From: Dehalococcoidia bacterium
GTDB taxonomy: Bacteria; Chloroflexota; Dehalococcoidia; UBA2979
Direction of reading: 5' to 3'
DNA: 11,168 nucleotides
NCBI GenBank assembly: GCA_030745285.1
Contig: JASLOV010000227.1
Span: 1-11,168 of the forward strand
The notes beneath the pieces are model-generated. The model ran no database searches. It saw nothing but the letters and a program-made list of their open reading frames with translations, and was not told where the DNA came from. Of this stretch, positions 1 to 7,183 are shown in pieces. Numbering within the stretch: the first letter of the stretch is position 1; every line of letters starts with the position of its first letter. A program made the translations under genes and the position numbers.

Positions 1-1
1 G

Positions 2-25
2 ATAGGCGGCAAGCGAGCCGCCTAT
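2..25. terminator. 9-bp hairpin at left edge, possible terminator of an upstream gene
   Basis: Positions 2-10 (ATAGGCGGC) pair perfectly with 17-25 (GCCGCCTAT) around a 6-nt loop. No T-run follows on the plus strand, so if it is a terminator it is not a classical Rho-independent one. The partner gene would lie outside the window. Confidence 0.35.
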
Positions 26-439
26 ACACCCTTCATCTCGATCTCGGATCTGCGTACATATGTCGAGAGACAGGGAGTGGGCTGAGAGCCGATCCCGCTA
101 CCATTGGTTGCTCTGTTCATGGGCGCCGTCGCGGCATTTCGTGTCGGGCGCGTGGTCCGAGTGCCGGTACGGCCCCTGCGCTAGACGGCGCATGCTGAGC
201 GTCTCTGGGATCGGGATCGCAGGGCGGTCATGAGCCTTAGCAATTGGGGCCTTCTTGGGGCCATGTTCGAGATGATGCGGTGGTACGGGGTGGGACGGAC
301 GCTCTGAGCACACCCCCGTTTTAGGTTCAAAACGGCACTCAGCGTGACGCCTCGGGACAGACCGGGAGAACCTGGGGAGCCCTCTCAAGGCGGAGATCAG
401 GAATTCGAATCCCCCTATGCGGCACCGACTGAGATAAAG

Positions 440-469
440 CTGAGAGCGGCCCCGCGGGGCCGCTCTCAG
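440..469 (-). terminator. terminator of the adh gene (30-nt perfect palindrome)
   Basis: The 30 nt are their own reverse complement, giving a 13-bp GC-rich stem with a CGCG loop. Read on the minus strand it lies 23 nt past the alcohol dehydrogenase stop and is followed by CTTTATCT, a weak U-tract. This fits an intrinsic terminator for the leftward gene. On the plus strand the following bases are not T-rich, so rightward termination is less likely. Confidence 0.7.
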
Positions 470-491
470 TGATCGTGAGGATTAGTTCGGA

Positions 492-1562
492 TCAGCGTTG
501 CGGCTGCTCGTAGATGATGATCGAGCGGCCCTCGATCTCGCCGTCCTCCAGCGCGCGCACACCCTCGTTGATCTCATCGAGGTTCTCGTACCGCCGCGAG
601 ACGAACTTATCGAGTGGGAGCTTACCCTCCTTGAACCATTCGACGTACTGCGGCATGACGTGCGCCGGCCGCGCCGAGCCACCCATCGAGCCGATCAGCG
701 ACCGTTCCCCGATCGGGAACAGTCGCGGCAGCGTGACGTCGCCCTGGCCGATGCCCACGATCACGGCGGTGCCGCCGCGCCGCACGCCGAGCACGCCCGA
801 CTTCACGCTCTGCAGGGCCTGCTGCACGGCCGCCTCGACACCGATGGCATCGAAGGCGAAGTCGACGCCGCCGCCCGTCAATTCCTTGATCGCCTCGGGG
901 GCGTCGACGTCCGATGCGTTCACGGTGTGCGTCGCGCCGACCTCCCTGGCGTAGCCGAGCTTTCCCTCTTGCAGGTCGACCGCGATGATCGGGTCCGCCC
1001 CGGCGATCTTCGCGCCGGCGAGGACGTTCGTGCCCACGCCGCCCACGCCGAAGACGGCTACCGATTGCCCGGGTTGCACGCTCGCGGTGTGCAGGGCGGC
1101 GCCAGCGCCGGTGATCACGGCGCAGCCGATGATCGCTGTGACGTCGGTGACGACGTCGTCCGGCAGCGGTATCACCATCTGCTCGTTCAGCAGCGCGTGC
1201 TCCGCCCAGGTGTAGACACCGGCTTCGTACTCGTCGCCCTGCCAGCGGTACTTCGTGCGGGCGGCGGTGTCCTGCCCCTCCGGCAGGTCGCGAGGGACGA
1301 ACTGGATCATGACGCGCTCGCCCTCGCGCACGTGCGTCACCTTCGTTCCCGCCTTCAGGACCACGCCCGTGCCCTCGTGCCCCAGCAACGCCGGCATCGG
1401 CGAGAGCGGATTGTGGATCTGGTGCAACTGCGAGTGGCAGATGCCCGTCGCGAAGAGCTTGATCAGGACTTCTTCTTCGCCCGGGTCCTCCAGCTCGATT
1501 TCCTCCACCAGCAGCGGTACCCCGTGCTGCGCTTTGATCGCTGCTCGCGTCGTCAATGTCAT
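492..1562 (-). CDS. zinc-dependent alcohol dehydrogenase (MDR superfamily)
   Basis: A 356-residue medium-chain dehydrogenase that probably oxidises an alcohol or reduces an aldehyde with NAD(H) in the cytoplasm. Seen: the N-terminal GroES-like domain has catalytic-zinc ligands C42 (ICHSQ), H62-E63 (GHEGTG) and C147 (GCAVITG). The Rossmann fold carries GVGGVG at 172-177, and D196 at the end of the second strand favours NAD over NADP. The region around residues 85-130, where class I/III enzymes carry the four-cysteine structural-zinc lobe, has no cysteines. The ATG at 1562 is chosen over the in-frame ATG at 1589 because GGGGTGG lies 3-9 nt upstream and the family starts here. The gene stands 179 nt downstream of the nucleoside hydrolase and has its own putative promoter and terminator. 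The substrate cannot be read from sequence; it resembles the class III / NDMA-type branch by overall pattern. Confidence 0.9.
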   Translation of the reverse strand: MTLTTRAAIKAQHGVPLLVEEIELEDPGEEEVLIKLFATGICHSQLHQIHNPLSPMPALLGHEGTGVVLKAGTKVTHVREGERVMIQFVPRDLPEGQDTAARTKYRWQGDEYEAGVYTWAEHALLNEQMVIPLPDDVVTDVTAIIGCAVITGAGAALHTASVQPGQSVAVFGVGGVGTNVLAGAKIAGADPIIAVDLQEGKLGYAREVGATHTVNASDVDAPEAIKELTGGGVDFAFDAIGVEAAVQQALQSVKSGVLGVRRGGTAVIVGIGQGDVTLPRLFPIGERSLIGSMGGSARPAHVMPQYVEWFKEGKLPLDKFVSRRYENLDEINEGVRALEDGEIEGRSIIIYEQPQR

Positions 1563-1599
1563 CGCCCACCCCTTGTCCCTCACGTGCATTAGCGAGCAC

Positions 1600-1605
1600 A
1601 GCCTA
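1600..1605 (-). promoter_or_regulatory. possible -10 element of the adh gene
   Basis: On the minus strand TAGGCT fits the TANNNT pattern and would start transcription near 1593, leaving a leader of about 30 nt that contains the Shine-Dalgarno. No good -35 is visible; that region is occupied by the inverted repeat at 1624-1653. Confidence 0.3.
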
Positions 1606-1623
1606 GAGTCGCGAGGCGAGCCG

Positions 1624-1653
1624 CCGCTACGTCCCCGGTGACCAGAGTAGCGG
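1624..1653. repeat. 7-bp inverted repeat upstream of adh, possible operator
   Basis: CCGCTAC (1624-1630) and GTAGCGG (1647-1653) are perfect inverted repeats separated by 16 nt. They would cover roughly -31 to -60 relative to the predicted adh start, a place where a regulator dimer could bind. No T-run follows on the minus strand, so a terminator for the nucleoside hydrolase gene is less likely. Confidence 0.4.
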
Positions 1654-1741
1654 TTTCCCGACTGCGCGAGTGTGTGCCGTCGCGCAAACGGCGCCCACAT
1701 GTTCAGCCGTGACGCCCCGGACGGGCTCTCCGATACACTCG

Positions 1742-2683
1742 TCAGGCCGTCAGTCTGGCCAGCCGTTCCGTGAGCAAGGCGAAGAGGCCGCCCGCATCGA
1801 CCTCGTCGATCACCGTTGCGTTCGGATGCGTATCGGCACGCCCCGAGCGGTCGACGACGGTGCGACCGAGCGTGTGTGTGCCCTCGACTTCGATCATGAC
1901 GTGGCACGGTCGTCCCGCGAACAGCCCGGGGTCGAGCAGGTAGGCGACCGCGCAGGGATCGTGGAGCGGGGAGCCAGCGCTGGGGTTGACGCGGGACCGC
2001 GCGCCGTAGAAGTCGAGCATCCCGACGACGGAGCGGCTGACGGGCGTGTCGACCGCCGCAATCGCCGCCAGCCGATCGGCATTCACCAGCGCCTGCTGCG
2101 TCACGTCCAGGCCCAGCATCACGATCGGCGCGCCCGAGCGGAAGACGATACTGGCGGCGTGGGGATCGACGTAGATGTTGAACTCGGCTGACGGCGTTAC
2201 GTTTCCGGGTCCGGCGGCGCCCCCCATGAGCACGATGCGCCCGATCCGATCGGCGATGTCGGGCGCGAGGTGCAGCGCCAGCGCGACGTTCGTCAACGGG
2301 CCGACGGGGCAGAGGGTGACGGAGCCGCTGGGCCGCTCGCGCAGCAGTTCGATGATCGCTTCGACCGCGTGACCGTCCGCCAGCGCGGTGGCTGTGTCCG
2401 GCAGACCGGCGCCGTCGAGTCCCGTCTGTCCGTGCATATGCTCCGCCGTGACCGCCGGCCGCAGCAGCGGGCGGTCGCAGCCGGCGTGGACCGGCACATC
2501 CGAGCGTCCTGCGAGCTCGATGACCCGGCGTGCGTTCGCGGCGGTCAATTCGAGCGGTACGTTCCCTGAGACGGCGGTGACCGCGAGGACATTGAGATCA
2601 CCGGGTGAGGCGAGGGCAAGCAGCAGCGCAACGGCGTCATCCTGGCCCGGGTCGCAGTCGATGATCACCGGTTCAGTGGCCAT
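1742..2683 (-). CDS. inosine-uridine-type nucleoside hydrolase
   Basis: A 313-residue nucleoside N-ribohydrolase, the usual length for this family. It splits nucleosides into base and ribose in the cytoplasm for salvage or carbon supply. Seen: the calcium- and ribose-binding aspartate cluster DCDPGQDD at 9-16, VSGN at 38-41, HGQTG at 84-88, CPVGPLTN at 125-132, EFNIYVDPHAA at 167-177, and the HDP motif at 241-243. All the signature residues appear intact, so an active enzyme is expected. The start is the ATG at 2683, with a weak GGACGGG upstream; an in-frame GTG at 2701 lacks a ribosome site. Base preference (purine, pyrimidine or both) cannot be assigned. It diverges from the SDR gene across a region with inverted repeats. 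Confidence 0.93.
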   Translation of the reverse strand: MATEPVIIDCDPGQDDAVALLLALASPGDLNVLAVTAVSGNVPLELTAANARRVIELAGRSDVPVHAGCDRPLLRPAVTAEHMHGQTGLDGAGLPDTATALADGHAVEAIIELLRERPSGSVTLCPVGPLTNVALALHLAPDIADRIGRIVLMGGAAGPGNVTPSAEFNIYVDPHAASIVFRSGAPIVMLGLDVTQQALVNADRLAAIAAVDTPVSRSVVGMLDFYGARSRVNPSAGSPLHDPCAVAYLLDPGLFAGRPCHVMIEVEGTHTLGRTVVDRSGRADTHPNATVIDEVDAGGLFALLTERLARLTA

Positions 2684-2776
2684 CGGCGGACCCGTCCGCA
2701 CGGCGTCGAGAGAACTCGCCAGTCATCGCTGCGGGCATGATACCGCGTCCGCAGTGGGCCGGCGGGCGGCCCGCTT

Positions 2777-2826
2777 GCCCGATCAGGGCGAGCAGGCAAG
2801 GCACGACAGTGGCGTGCTGATCGGGC
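2777..2826. repeat. nested inverted repeats between divergent genes, possible operator
   Basis: GCCCGATCAG (2777-2786) and CTGATCGGGC (2817-2826) are perfect 10-bp inverted repeats. Between them GCACG (2801-2805) and CGTGC (2813-2817) form a smaller pair. The element sits 94 nt from the nucleoside hydrolase start and 71 nt from the SDR start. It could be a shared operator or a structured leader. Confidence 0.4.
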
Positions 2827-2896
2827 AGCGGCGCTCCAAGAGTGGGGCTGAGCCGTACCATCTACTCGGCACGAGCGAACGAGAGAGGGAGTGGCG

Positions 2897-3700
2897 ATGC
2901 GGCTCGACGGGAAGATCGCGATCATCACCGGGGCGGGAAGCGGCGTGGGCCGCGCCACCAGCCTGCTGTTCGCGCGCGAGGGTGCGAAGGTCGTTGCGGC
3001 CGGCCGCACGCTGTCGAAGTGCGAGGAGACGGCGCAGCTCGTGCGGCGGGAGGGCGGAGAGTGCCTGCCGGTTCGCTGCGATGTCGCCGTCTCCGAGGAT
3101 GTGCAGGCGATGATCGATGCAGCGGTGGATGGCTTCGGCGCGCTGCACGTGATCGTGAACAACGCCGGCATCGGCTACTCGGCGGAGTTCGCCGATCCGC
3201 CGGTCTCGATGCAGGACGTGATCGGCACGCCGGACGAGGACTGGCACACGGTGCTGGACATCACGCTCACCAGCGTCTTTCTCACCGGCAAGTACGGCAT
3301 CCCCCGCATCATCGAGTCCGGGGGCGGGGCTGTGGTCAACGTCTCCTCGGTGATGGGTGTGCGTTCCTCATGGGACGGCCACGCCTACTCGGCGGCGAAG
3401 GCGGGGATGAACAACCTCACCGGCTCGCTGGCCGTGCGCTACGCCCAGCAGGGTGTGCGCGTGAACTGCGTCGCTCTCGGCGGCGTCGACACCCCGATGT
3501 TGCGGCCGCGCATCGAGGCGGCGCAGCGGGCGACCGAGGACGGCGAGCCACCGCCGGCCCCGCGCCGCGGAGGCGCACCGATGGGGCGGATGGCGCAACC
3601 CGAGGAGATCGCCTACCCGATCCTGTGGCTGGCGTCCGACGAGGCCTCGTTCGTGACGGGTGCGGTGCTGTCGGTGGACGGCGGCTCCACCGCCTGGTGA
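2897..3700 (+). CDS. SDR-family oxidoreductase
   Basis: A 267-residue classical short-chain dehydrogenase/reductase acting in the cytoplasm on an unknown alcohol or ketone. Seen: cofactor motif TGAGSGVG at 11-18, CDV with D61, NNAG at 88-91, catalytic S150/S151 (NVSS), Y164 and K168 (YSAAK), and the C-terminal VDGG typical of the family. R37 after the second strand suggests NADP(H). The fourth catalytic residue, normally Asn in a DxNL context on helix 4, is Thr123 here (DITL). The ATG at 2897 is preferred to the in-frame GTG at 2891 because GGGAG (2887-2891) lies five bases upstream of it and would overlap the GTG. It converges with the formamidase gene, leaving 33 nt between stops. The family call is firm; the substrate is unknown. 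Confidence 0.92.
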   Translation: MRLDGKIAIITGAGSGVGRATSLLFAREGAKVVAAGRTLSKCEETAQLVRREGGECLPVRCDVAVSEDVQAMIDAAVDGFGALHVIVNNAGIGYSAEFADPPVSMQDVIGTPDEDWHTVLDITLTSVFLTGKYGIPRIIESGGGAVVNVSSVMGVRSSWDGHAYSAAKAGMNNLTGSLAVRYAQQGVRVNCVALGGVDTPMLRPRIEAAQRATEDGEPPPAPRRGGAPMGRMAQPEEIAYPILWLASDEASFVTGAVLSVDGGSTAW

Positions 3701-3733
3701 GCGCGCAGCACCGCGGCCAGCAGGGGCGTGGCT

Positions 3734-4672
3734 CTATGTTCCCGCGGCGGGCCTGGCGGTTCGTGTCGGTGGCGGCAGGTGCCGCTTCGGCATCTTGCAG
3801 ACCATCGTGTAGGCGGGGTCGAAGACATTGCCGACCTCGTAGCGGACGGCCTGTCCCATCAGGTGGTTCGCACCGGCGGCGTCGAAGCCGTAGTCCTGTA
3901 GCAGCCAGCGCAGCATCTCCGTCGTGGCGTGCTGCAGCGCCTGGTCGAGCGGCCGGGCGTTGCCGGTGGTGAAGATGTCCTCGTCGGTCTCGCCACGAGG
4001 CCAACCGATGGGCTTGCCGGAGATGACGTTCACAGTCAGTTCGACATCCATCGAGATCTCGACGCCGGTGCCGACGATCTCGCCGTCCCCCTGGACGGCG
4101 TGCCCGTCGCCGACGTGCAGCAGCGCGCCCGGCACGAAGACCGGCAGGTACGCCGTCACGCCCGTGACGAAGCCGCGATAGTCCATGTTGCCGCCGTACG
4201 GGCCGGACGTAGCCGTCGAGATCGCCTGGCCCCGGTCGGGCGCCACGCCGATGCAGCCGAGCATCGGCGCGAGCGGCAACTCGATCTGCGGTGGCGTCGC
4301 TCCCGGGATCTGCAGCGTCGCCGTGCGGCCCTCGGTATCCACGTCCCACCGTACGAGCGTGCGCTCGGGCAGTTCCGGCACGTAGTCGGGGTCGACGGCG
4401 TTGGAGGCGATCGACGACCTCGTGAAGCCGTGGTCGCGATTGGGCTCGATGCGCTCGAGCGAGACGGCGAGGGTGTCCCGGGGTTCGGCGCCATCGATAT
4501 AGAACGGTCCGGTCAACGGGTTACCCGGTTCCGTGACCCGCTCGCCGGTCGCGTCCTGGCCCAGGGCATCCGCCGTCGTCGTGATCAGGCGGTCGCCGGA
4601 GCCGAGATGCAGGACCGGCTCGTGCGAGCCGAACGTGCGGTGATAGAGGGCCGGCTGGAATCGATGCTCCAT
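3734..4672 (-). CDS. acetamidase/formamidase family protein
   Basis: A 312-residue member of the FmdA/AmdA family, which hydrolyses short amides such as formamide or acetamide to ammonia and the acid. Seen: NPLTGPFYIDGAEPRDTL at 51-68, PMLGCIGVAP at 136-145, GPYGGNMD at 157-164 and GALLHVGDGHAVQGDGE at 182-198, all family hallmarks around the metal-binding active site. The length is in the short-form range for the family. The start at 4672 is supported by AAGGAG seven bases upstream. It follows the CinA-like gene by 41 nt and is probably the last gene of the leftward cluster. No urea or amide transporter lies nearby, so the in vivo substrate is open; several close relatives are annotated without tested activity. 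Confidence 0.9.
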   Translation of the reverse strand: MEHRFQPALYHRTFGSHEPVLHLGSGDRLITTTADALGQDATGERVTEPGNPLTGPFYIDGAEPRDTLAVSLERIEPNRDHGFTRSSIASNAVDPDYVPELPERTLVRWDVDTEGRTATLQIPGATPPQIELPLAPMLGCIGVAPDRGQAISTATSGPYGGNMDYRGFVTGVTAYLPVFVPGALLHVGDGHAVQGDGEIVGTGVEISMDVELTVNVISGKPIGWPRGETDEDIFTTGNARPLDQALQHATTEMLRWLLQDYGFDAAGANHLMGQAVRYEVGNVFDPAYTMVCKMPKRHLPPPTRTARPAAGT

Positions 4673-4713
4673 CGCTGCTCCTTCGTCTGCGGGACTCTAC
4701 TCAAGGGAGACGG

Positions 4714-5220
4714 TCAGGCGCCGGACTCGCGAATCGCCTCGCTGAGGAAGCGGAGGCTGCGCGTCGTGAACTCGACCATGTTCTCCTCGCGGTCGGGGAG
4801 GCCGGTCTCGATCACCTCGGTGCGCGCCACCGGTCCTGCGACGCCGATCGTGGTGCGCCCGGGAGCGACGCCGGAGCGGCCGCCGGTCGGCCCGGCCATG
4901 CCGGACTCGGCGATGCACCACGTCGCCCCGAGGCGCTCACGCATCGATTCCGCGAGCGAGGCGATTAGTTCCGGTGTCGTGCCCCGGTAGTTCGCGTACT
5001 GCTCGGCGGGCACCCCGGCCAGTGCGGTACGCGACCCGAGCGTGTAGACGACACCGCCCCCGGCGTAATAGCGGGAGGCGCCGGCGACCGACAGCAGCGC
5101 CGCCGAGACCAGTCCGCCGGCCGTCGCCTCGGCCACGGCGACCGTCTCGCCACGTTCGGTCAGTTGTGTCGCGATCTCCTGCGCCAGGCTCTGCTGCTCG
5201 TCGTTCAAGAACGTGCCCAT
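4714..5220 (-). CDS. CinA-like (PncC-type) domain protein with altered active site
   Basis: A stand-alone 168-residue CinA C-terminal domain. Canonical members deamidate nicotinamide mononucleotide in NAD recycling. Seen: a helix then VAVAEATAGG at 27-36, GASRYYAGGGVVYT at 47-60, RERLGATWCIAESGMAGPTGG near 94-114 and a GRTTIGVAGPV strand, in the family's order. In E. coli PncC the first motif reads AESCTGG and the second YSNEAK. Here the catalytic Ser is Ala32 and the catalytic Lys is Arg64, so canonical amidohydrolase chemistry is doubtful; Thr33 is an adjacent hydroxyl. ATG at 5220 is supported by GGGAGGG upstream. It lies 62 nt after the epoxide hydrolase and 41 nt before the formamidase, probably co-transcribed. 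Fold confidence is high, function unknown. Confidence 0.85.
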   Translation of the reverse strand: MGTFLNDEQQSLAQEIATQLTERGETVAVAEATAGGLVSAALLSVAGASRYYAGGGVVYTLGSRTALAGVPAEQYANYRGTTPELIASLAESMRERLGATWCIAESGMAGPTGGRSGVAPGRTTIGVAGPVARTEVIETGLPDREENMVEFTTRSLRFLSEAIRESGA

Positions 5221-5282
5221 GAGACCCTCCCGCGTCGCCGATGCGCCGCAGCGAATCGTAGTCCATCTCGTTGGCGGCCGGG

Positions 5283-6473
5283 CTACTGGTCGTGGACGAA
5301 GCGTCGCAGTAGCTCGACGACCTGCTCTGGCTGCTCCTGCTGCACCCAGTGCCCGGCCCCCTCGACGAAGTGTGTCCCGCGCCAGTCGGTGCATGCGCTG
5401 TCTTGCATCCGCTCGAGGTTGCCGGGGGCCTGGTAGGCGCCCCAGTCGCTCGTCCCGGCGATGAAGCAGGCCGGCACGTCGATGGTGCGACCGGAGAAGA
5501 GCGCGAGGTCGGTTGCGTTGATGCCGGTGGTGCCGCAGCGGTACCGCTGGAGCCCGCCCTGGAAGCCGGTTCGCTCGTAGTCCTCGCTGTAGACGCTGAG
5601 TTCGTCGTCTGTCAGCCAGCGGCATGCCGCCACCGCCGTCTCCGAGGGCATCTCCGCGGCGACGGTCTCGGCCATGTCCTTGTCCAGCTCCATGATGTAG
5701 TAGGTCGGCATCGTCGCCATCTCGGCCGCGGTCCTTGCCGCCAGCGAGTGGGGCTTGTTCTGCTCCCAGTCGGCGCTCTTGTGGTGGAAGTACGCGCGGA
5801 GGAAGGCGTGAACACCCTGAGCGCAGTGGTGCATCTCGTCGTTGGCCGTACGCGTCGAGTAGTACTGGTGGTAGTGCTTGCGCGGCGGGTCCAGCGCTGC
5901 GAGATCGTCATCGAGGCTCGGTGCGGACGGGGTCTCGCCCCGGGTGCCCGCATGGGGCTCGCCCGCGGTGTCGAACGGCAGCCGCGGTGGCCCGGCGAAC
6001 GGTGCGCTCAGGAACGCCACGGAACGGAACACATCGGGCCGCACCAGCGCGCAGGTTGCGGCCACCGCGGAACCGAAGTCGTGCCCGACCACGGCCGCCA
6101 CGGAGTCGTAGCCGAGGGCGGAGACGAGCGCGAGGGCGTCCTTCGTGAGGTTGAGCAGGCTGAACGAGCGGAGGTCGCCGTCGTAGTCGCCGTCCCACCC
6201 CTCGGTTCGACCGTAGCCACGCTGGTCGGGAGCGACGACGTGGAACCCGGCGGACGCCAGCGGCGCGATCACCTTTCGCCAGCTATACGCGATTTCCGGG
6301 AAGCCGTGCAGCAGCAGCACGAGGGGCCGTTCCCCGGCCCTGGCCCCGGGGTCGAACCCGGCCTCGAGCACGTGCACCGAGAGGCCGTTGACGGCCGCCA
6401 CGTGCCGCGAACGGACCCCCTCAGGGAGGACGTCCTCGCCGTACGGATGTTCCGGCTGCTCGGTTTCGGCCAT
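5283..6473 (-). CDS. alpha/beta-fold epoxide hydrolase
   Basis: A 396-residue alpha/beta hydrolase of the soluble epoxide hydrolase type, which opens epoxides to diols. Seen: oxyanion-hole motif HGFPE at 56-60, nucleophile elbow GHDFGS with D132, acid residue D343 (GTSDWG) and catalytic His375 (GAGHW). Cap-domain tyrosines that could hold the epoxide oxygen are Y204/Y205 and Y299 (the latter followed by ERTGFQGG as in epoxide hydrolases). Asp rather than Ser at the nucleophile separates it from esterases; a haloalkane dehalogenase is the other Asp-nucleophile option, but the HGFPE motif and the tyrosines favour epoxide hydrolase. The cap (about 160-300) is longer than in minimal enzymes. The ATG at 6473 has GGAG nine bases upstream; the longer open frame upstream has no family similarity. 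Confidence 0.92.
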   Translation of the reverse strand: MAETEQPEHPYGEDVLPEGVRSRHVAAVNGLSVHVLEAGFDPGARAGERPLVLLLHGFPEIAYSWRKVIAPLASAGFHVVAPDQRGYGRTEGWDGDYDGDLRSFSLLNLTKDALALVSALGYDSVAAVVGHDFGSAVAATCALVRPDVFRSVAFLSAPFAGPPRLPFDTAGEPHAGTRGETPSAPSLDDDLAALDPPRKHYHQYYSTRTANDEMHHCAQGVHAFLRAYFHHKSADWEQNKPHSLAARTAAEMATMPTYYIMELDKDMAETVAAEMPSETAVAACRWLTDDELSVYSEDYERTGFQGGLQRYRCGTTGINATDLALFSGRTIDVPACFIAGTSDWGAYQAPGNLERMQDSACTDWRGTHFVEGAGHWVQQEQPEQVVELLRRFVHDQ

Positions 6474-6535
6474 CTGTTCCACTCCGCGCCGCCCGAGGGT
6501 AGCGCCTCGCCGACTCCGTAGACGAGAGCAGTCCG

Positions 6536-7051
6536 TCACTCTCGGCGGGGGGCCTCGGCAGACTCGGCGGCTTCGGCCGCGAGGGCGCGGACGTCCTCGG
6601 GCTCCATGCGGTACGGCAGCCACTCCTCCATCTGCGTCATGCCCAGCCGGTGGTAAAAAGCGCGGGCGGGGTTCCAATCGAGCACCGCCAGGTCGAGCCG
6701 CGCCCACCCGCGCTGTGCGGCGATGCCCGCTACGGCGGCCATCAGGCGACGCCCGACGCCGAGCATGCGAACACGCTCTTCCACGAAGAGGTCCTCGATG
6801 TGGACGCCGGTGCGGCCCTCCCATGTCGAGTAGGTCGGGAAGAACAGCGCGAAGCCCGCGGGCGCGCCGTCGACCTCCGCGATCAGAGTCTCGAAGCGAG
6901 CGTTCGCTCCGAAGCCGTCGCGGACCACGTCCTGCTCGGTGACGTTCACGACCGCGGGCGCCGCTCGTTCGTACTCTGCCAGCGCGCGAATGAAACGCAC
7001 GATGTCGGCCGCGTCGCTCTCGGTCGCCGCGCGGACGGTGATCGTCGCCAT
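6536..7051 (-). CDS. GNAT acetyltransferase, spermidine/spermine N-acetyltransferase-like
   Basis: A 171-residue single-domain GNAT enzyme that transfers acetyl from acetyl-CoA to an amine. Seen: N-terminal IRALAEYERA and a DGFG at 45-48, FFPTYSTWEGR at 70-80, HIEDLFV at 84-90, the CoA-binding loop RMLGVGRRL at 95-103, and LDWNPARAFYHRLGM at 124-138 with Tyr133 at the position of the general acid. The order and spacing closely match eukaryotic SAT1 and bacterial relatives, so a polyamine, thialysine or similar amine substrate is plausible but not proven. The C-terminal 20 residues are an Ala/Glu-rich tail beyond the fold. Start at 7051 is supported by GGGAAGAGG. It sits 132 nt after the LLM oxidoreductase and 62 nt before the epoxide hydrolase. 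Confidence 0.9.
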   Translation of the reverse strand: MATITVRAATESDAADIVRFIRALAEYERAAPAVVNVTEQDVVRDGFGANARFETLIAEVDGAPAGFALFFPTYSTWEGRTGVHIEDLFVEERVRMLGVGRRLMAAVAGIAAQRGWARLDLAVLDWNPARAFYHRLGMTQMEEWLPYRMEPEDVRALAAEAAESAEAPRRE

Positions 7052-7183
7052 CGGTCGCCTCTTCCCAGCGGTCTTGTCATCGTCATCGAGTGTCGCCGTC
7101 AGAGTGTCGCCGCCAGCTCGGCGATGTGCATTGCCGCGCCGCCCCCGCCATCGGTCTCCGAACTGGCGGTCGCCGGAGCTGCG

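Larger units (their letters stand above)
1..491. other. gene-free left flank
   Basis: No convincing protein gene lies here. The only long reading frame (minus strand, 98-388) would give 96 residues rich in His, Pro and Arg, with no recognisable motif, and I consider it spurious. Structure seen: a hairpin at 2-25, a tRNA 3'-end-like stretch at about 398-428 and a strong palindrome at 440-469. I looked for tmRNA, RNase P RNA, SRP RNA and TPP riboswitch signatures on the plus strand and found none complete. The stretch could be an untranslated region, a decayed gene or an unrecognised structured RNA. Confidence 0.5.

Noticed and set aside
70..130. TPP-riboswitch-like GGGCTGAGAGCC
   Set aside because: Only the CTGAGA core is present; the downstream ACCTGAT and GCGNAGGGA elements are missing and no thiamine gene follows.
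98..388. 96-aa minus-strand open frame in the left flank
   Set aside because: Composition rich in His, Pro and Arg, no motif, no ribosome site noticed; looks like chance in GC-rich DNA.
1..430. tmRNA ending at the tRNA-like segment
   Set aside because: No GGTTTCGAC-type 5' half, no tag reading frame ending in Ala-Ala, and the 5' and 3' ends do not pair as an acceptor stem.
1563..1907. N-terminal extension of the alcohol dehydrogenase
   Set aside because: The extra 115 residues overlap the nucleoside hydrolase gene, have no family similarity, and a good ribosome site precedes the ATG at 1562.
5349..6521. 390-aa plus-strand open frame
   Set aside because: Antisense to the epoxide hydrolase, which carries an intact catalytic set.
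6474..6824. N-terminal extension of the epoxide hydrolase
   Set aside because: Arg-rich translation antisense-frame to the GNAT gene; the family start fits ATG 6473.
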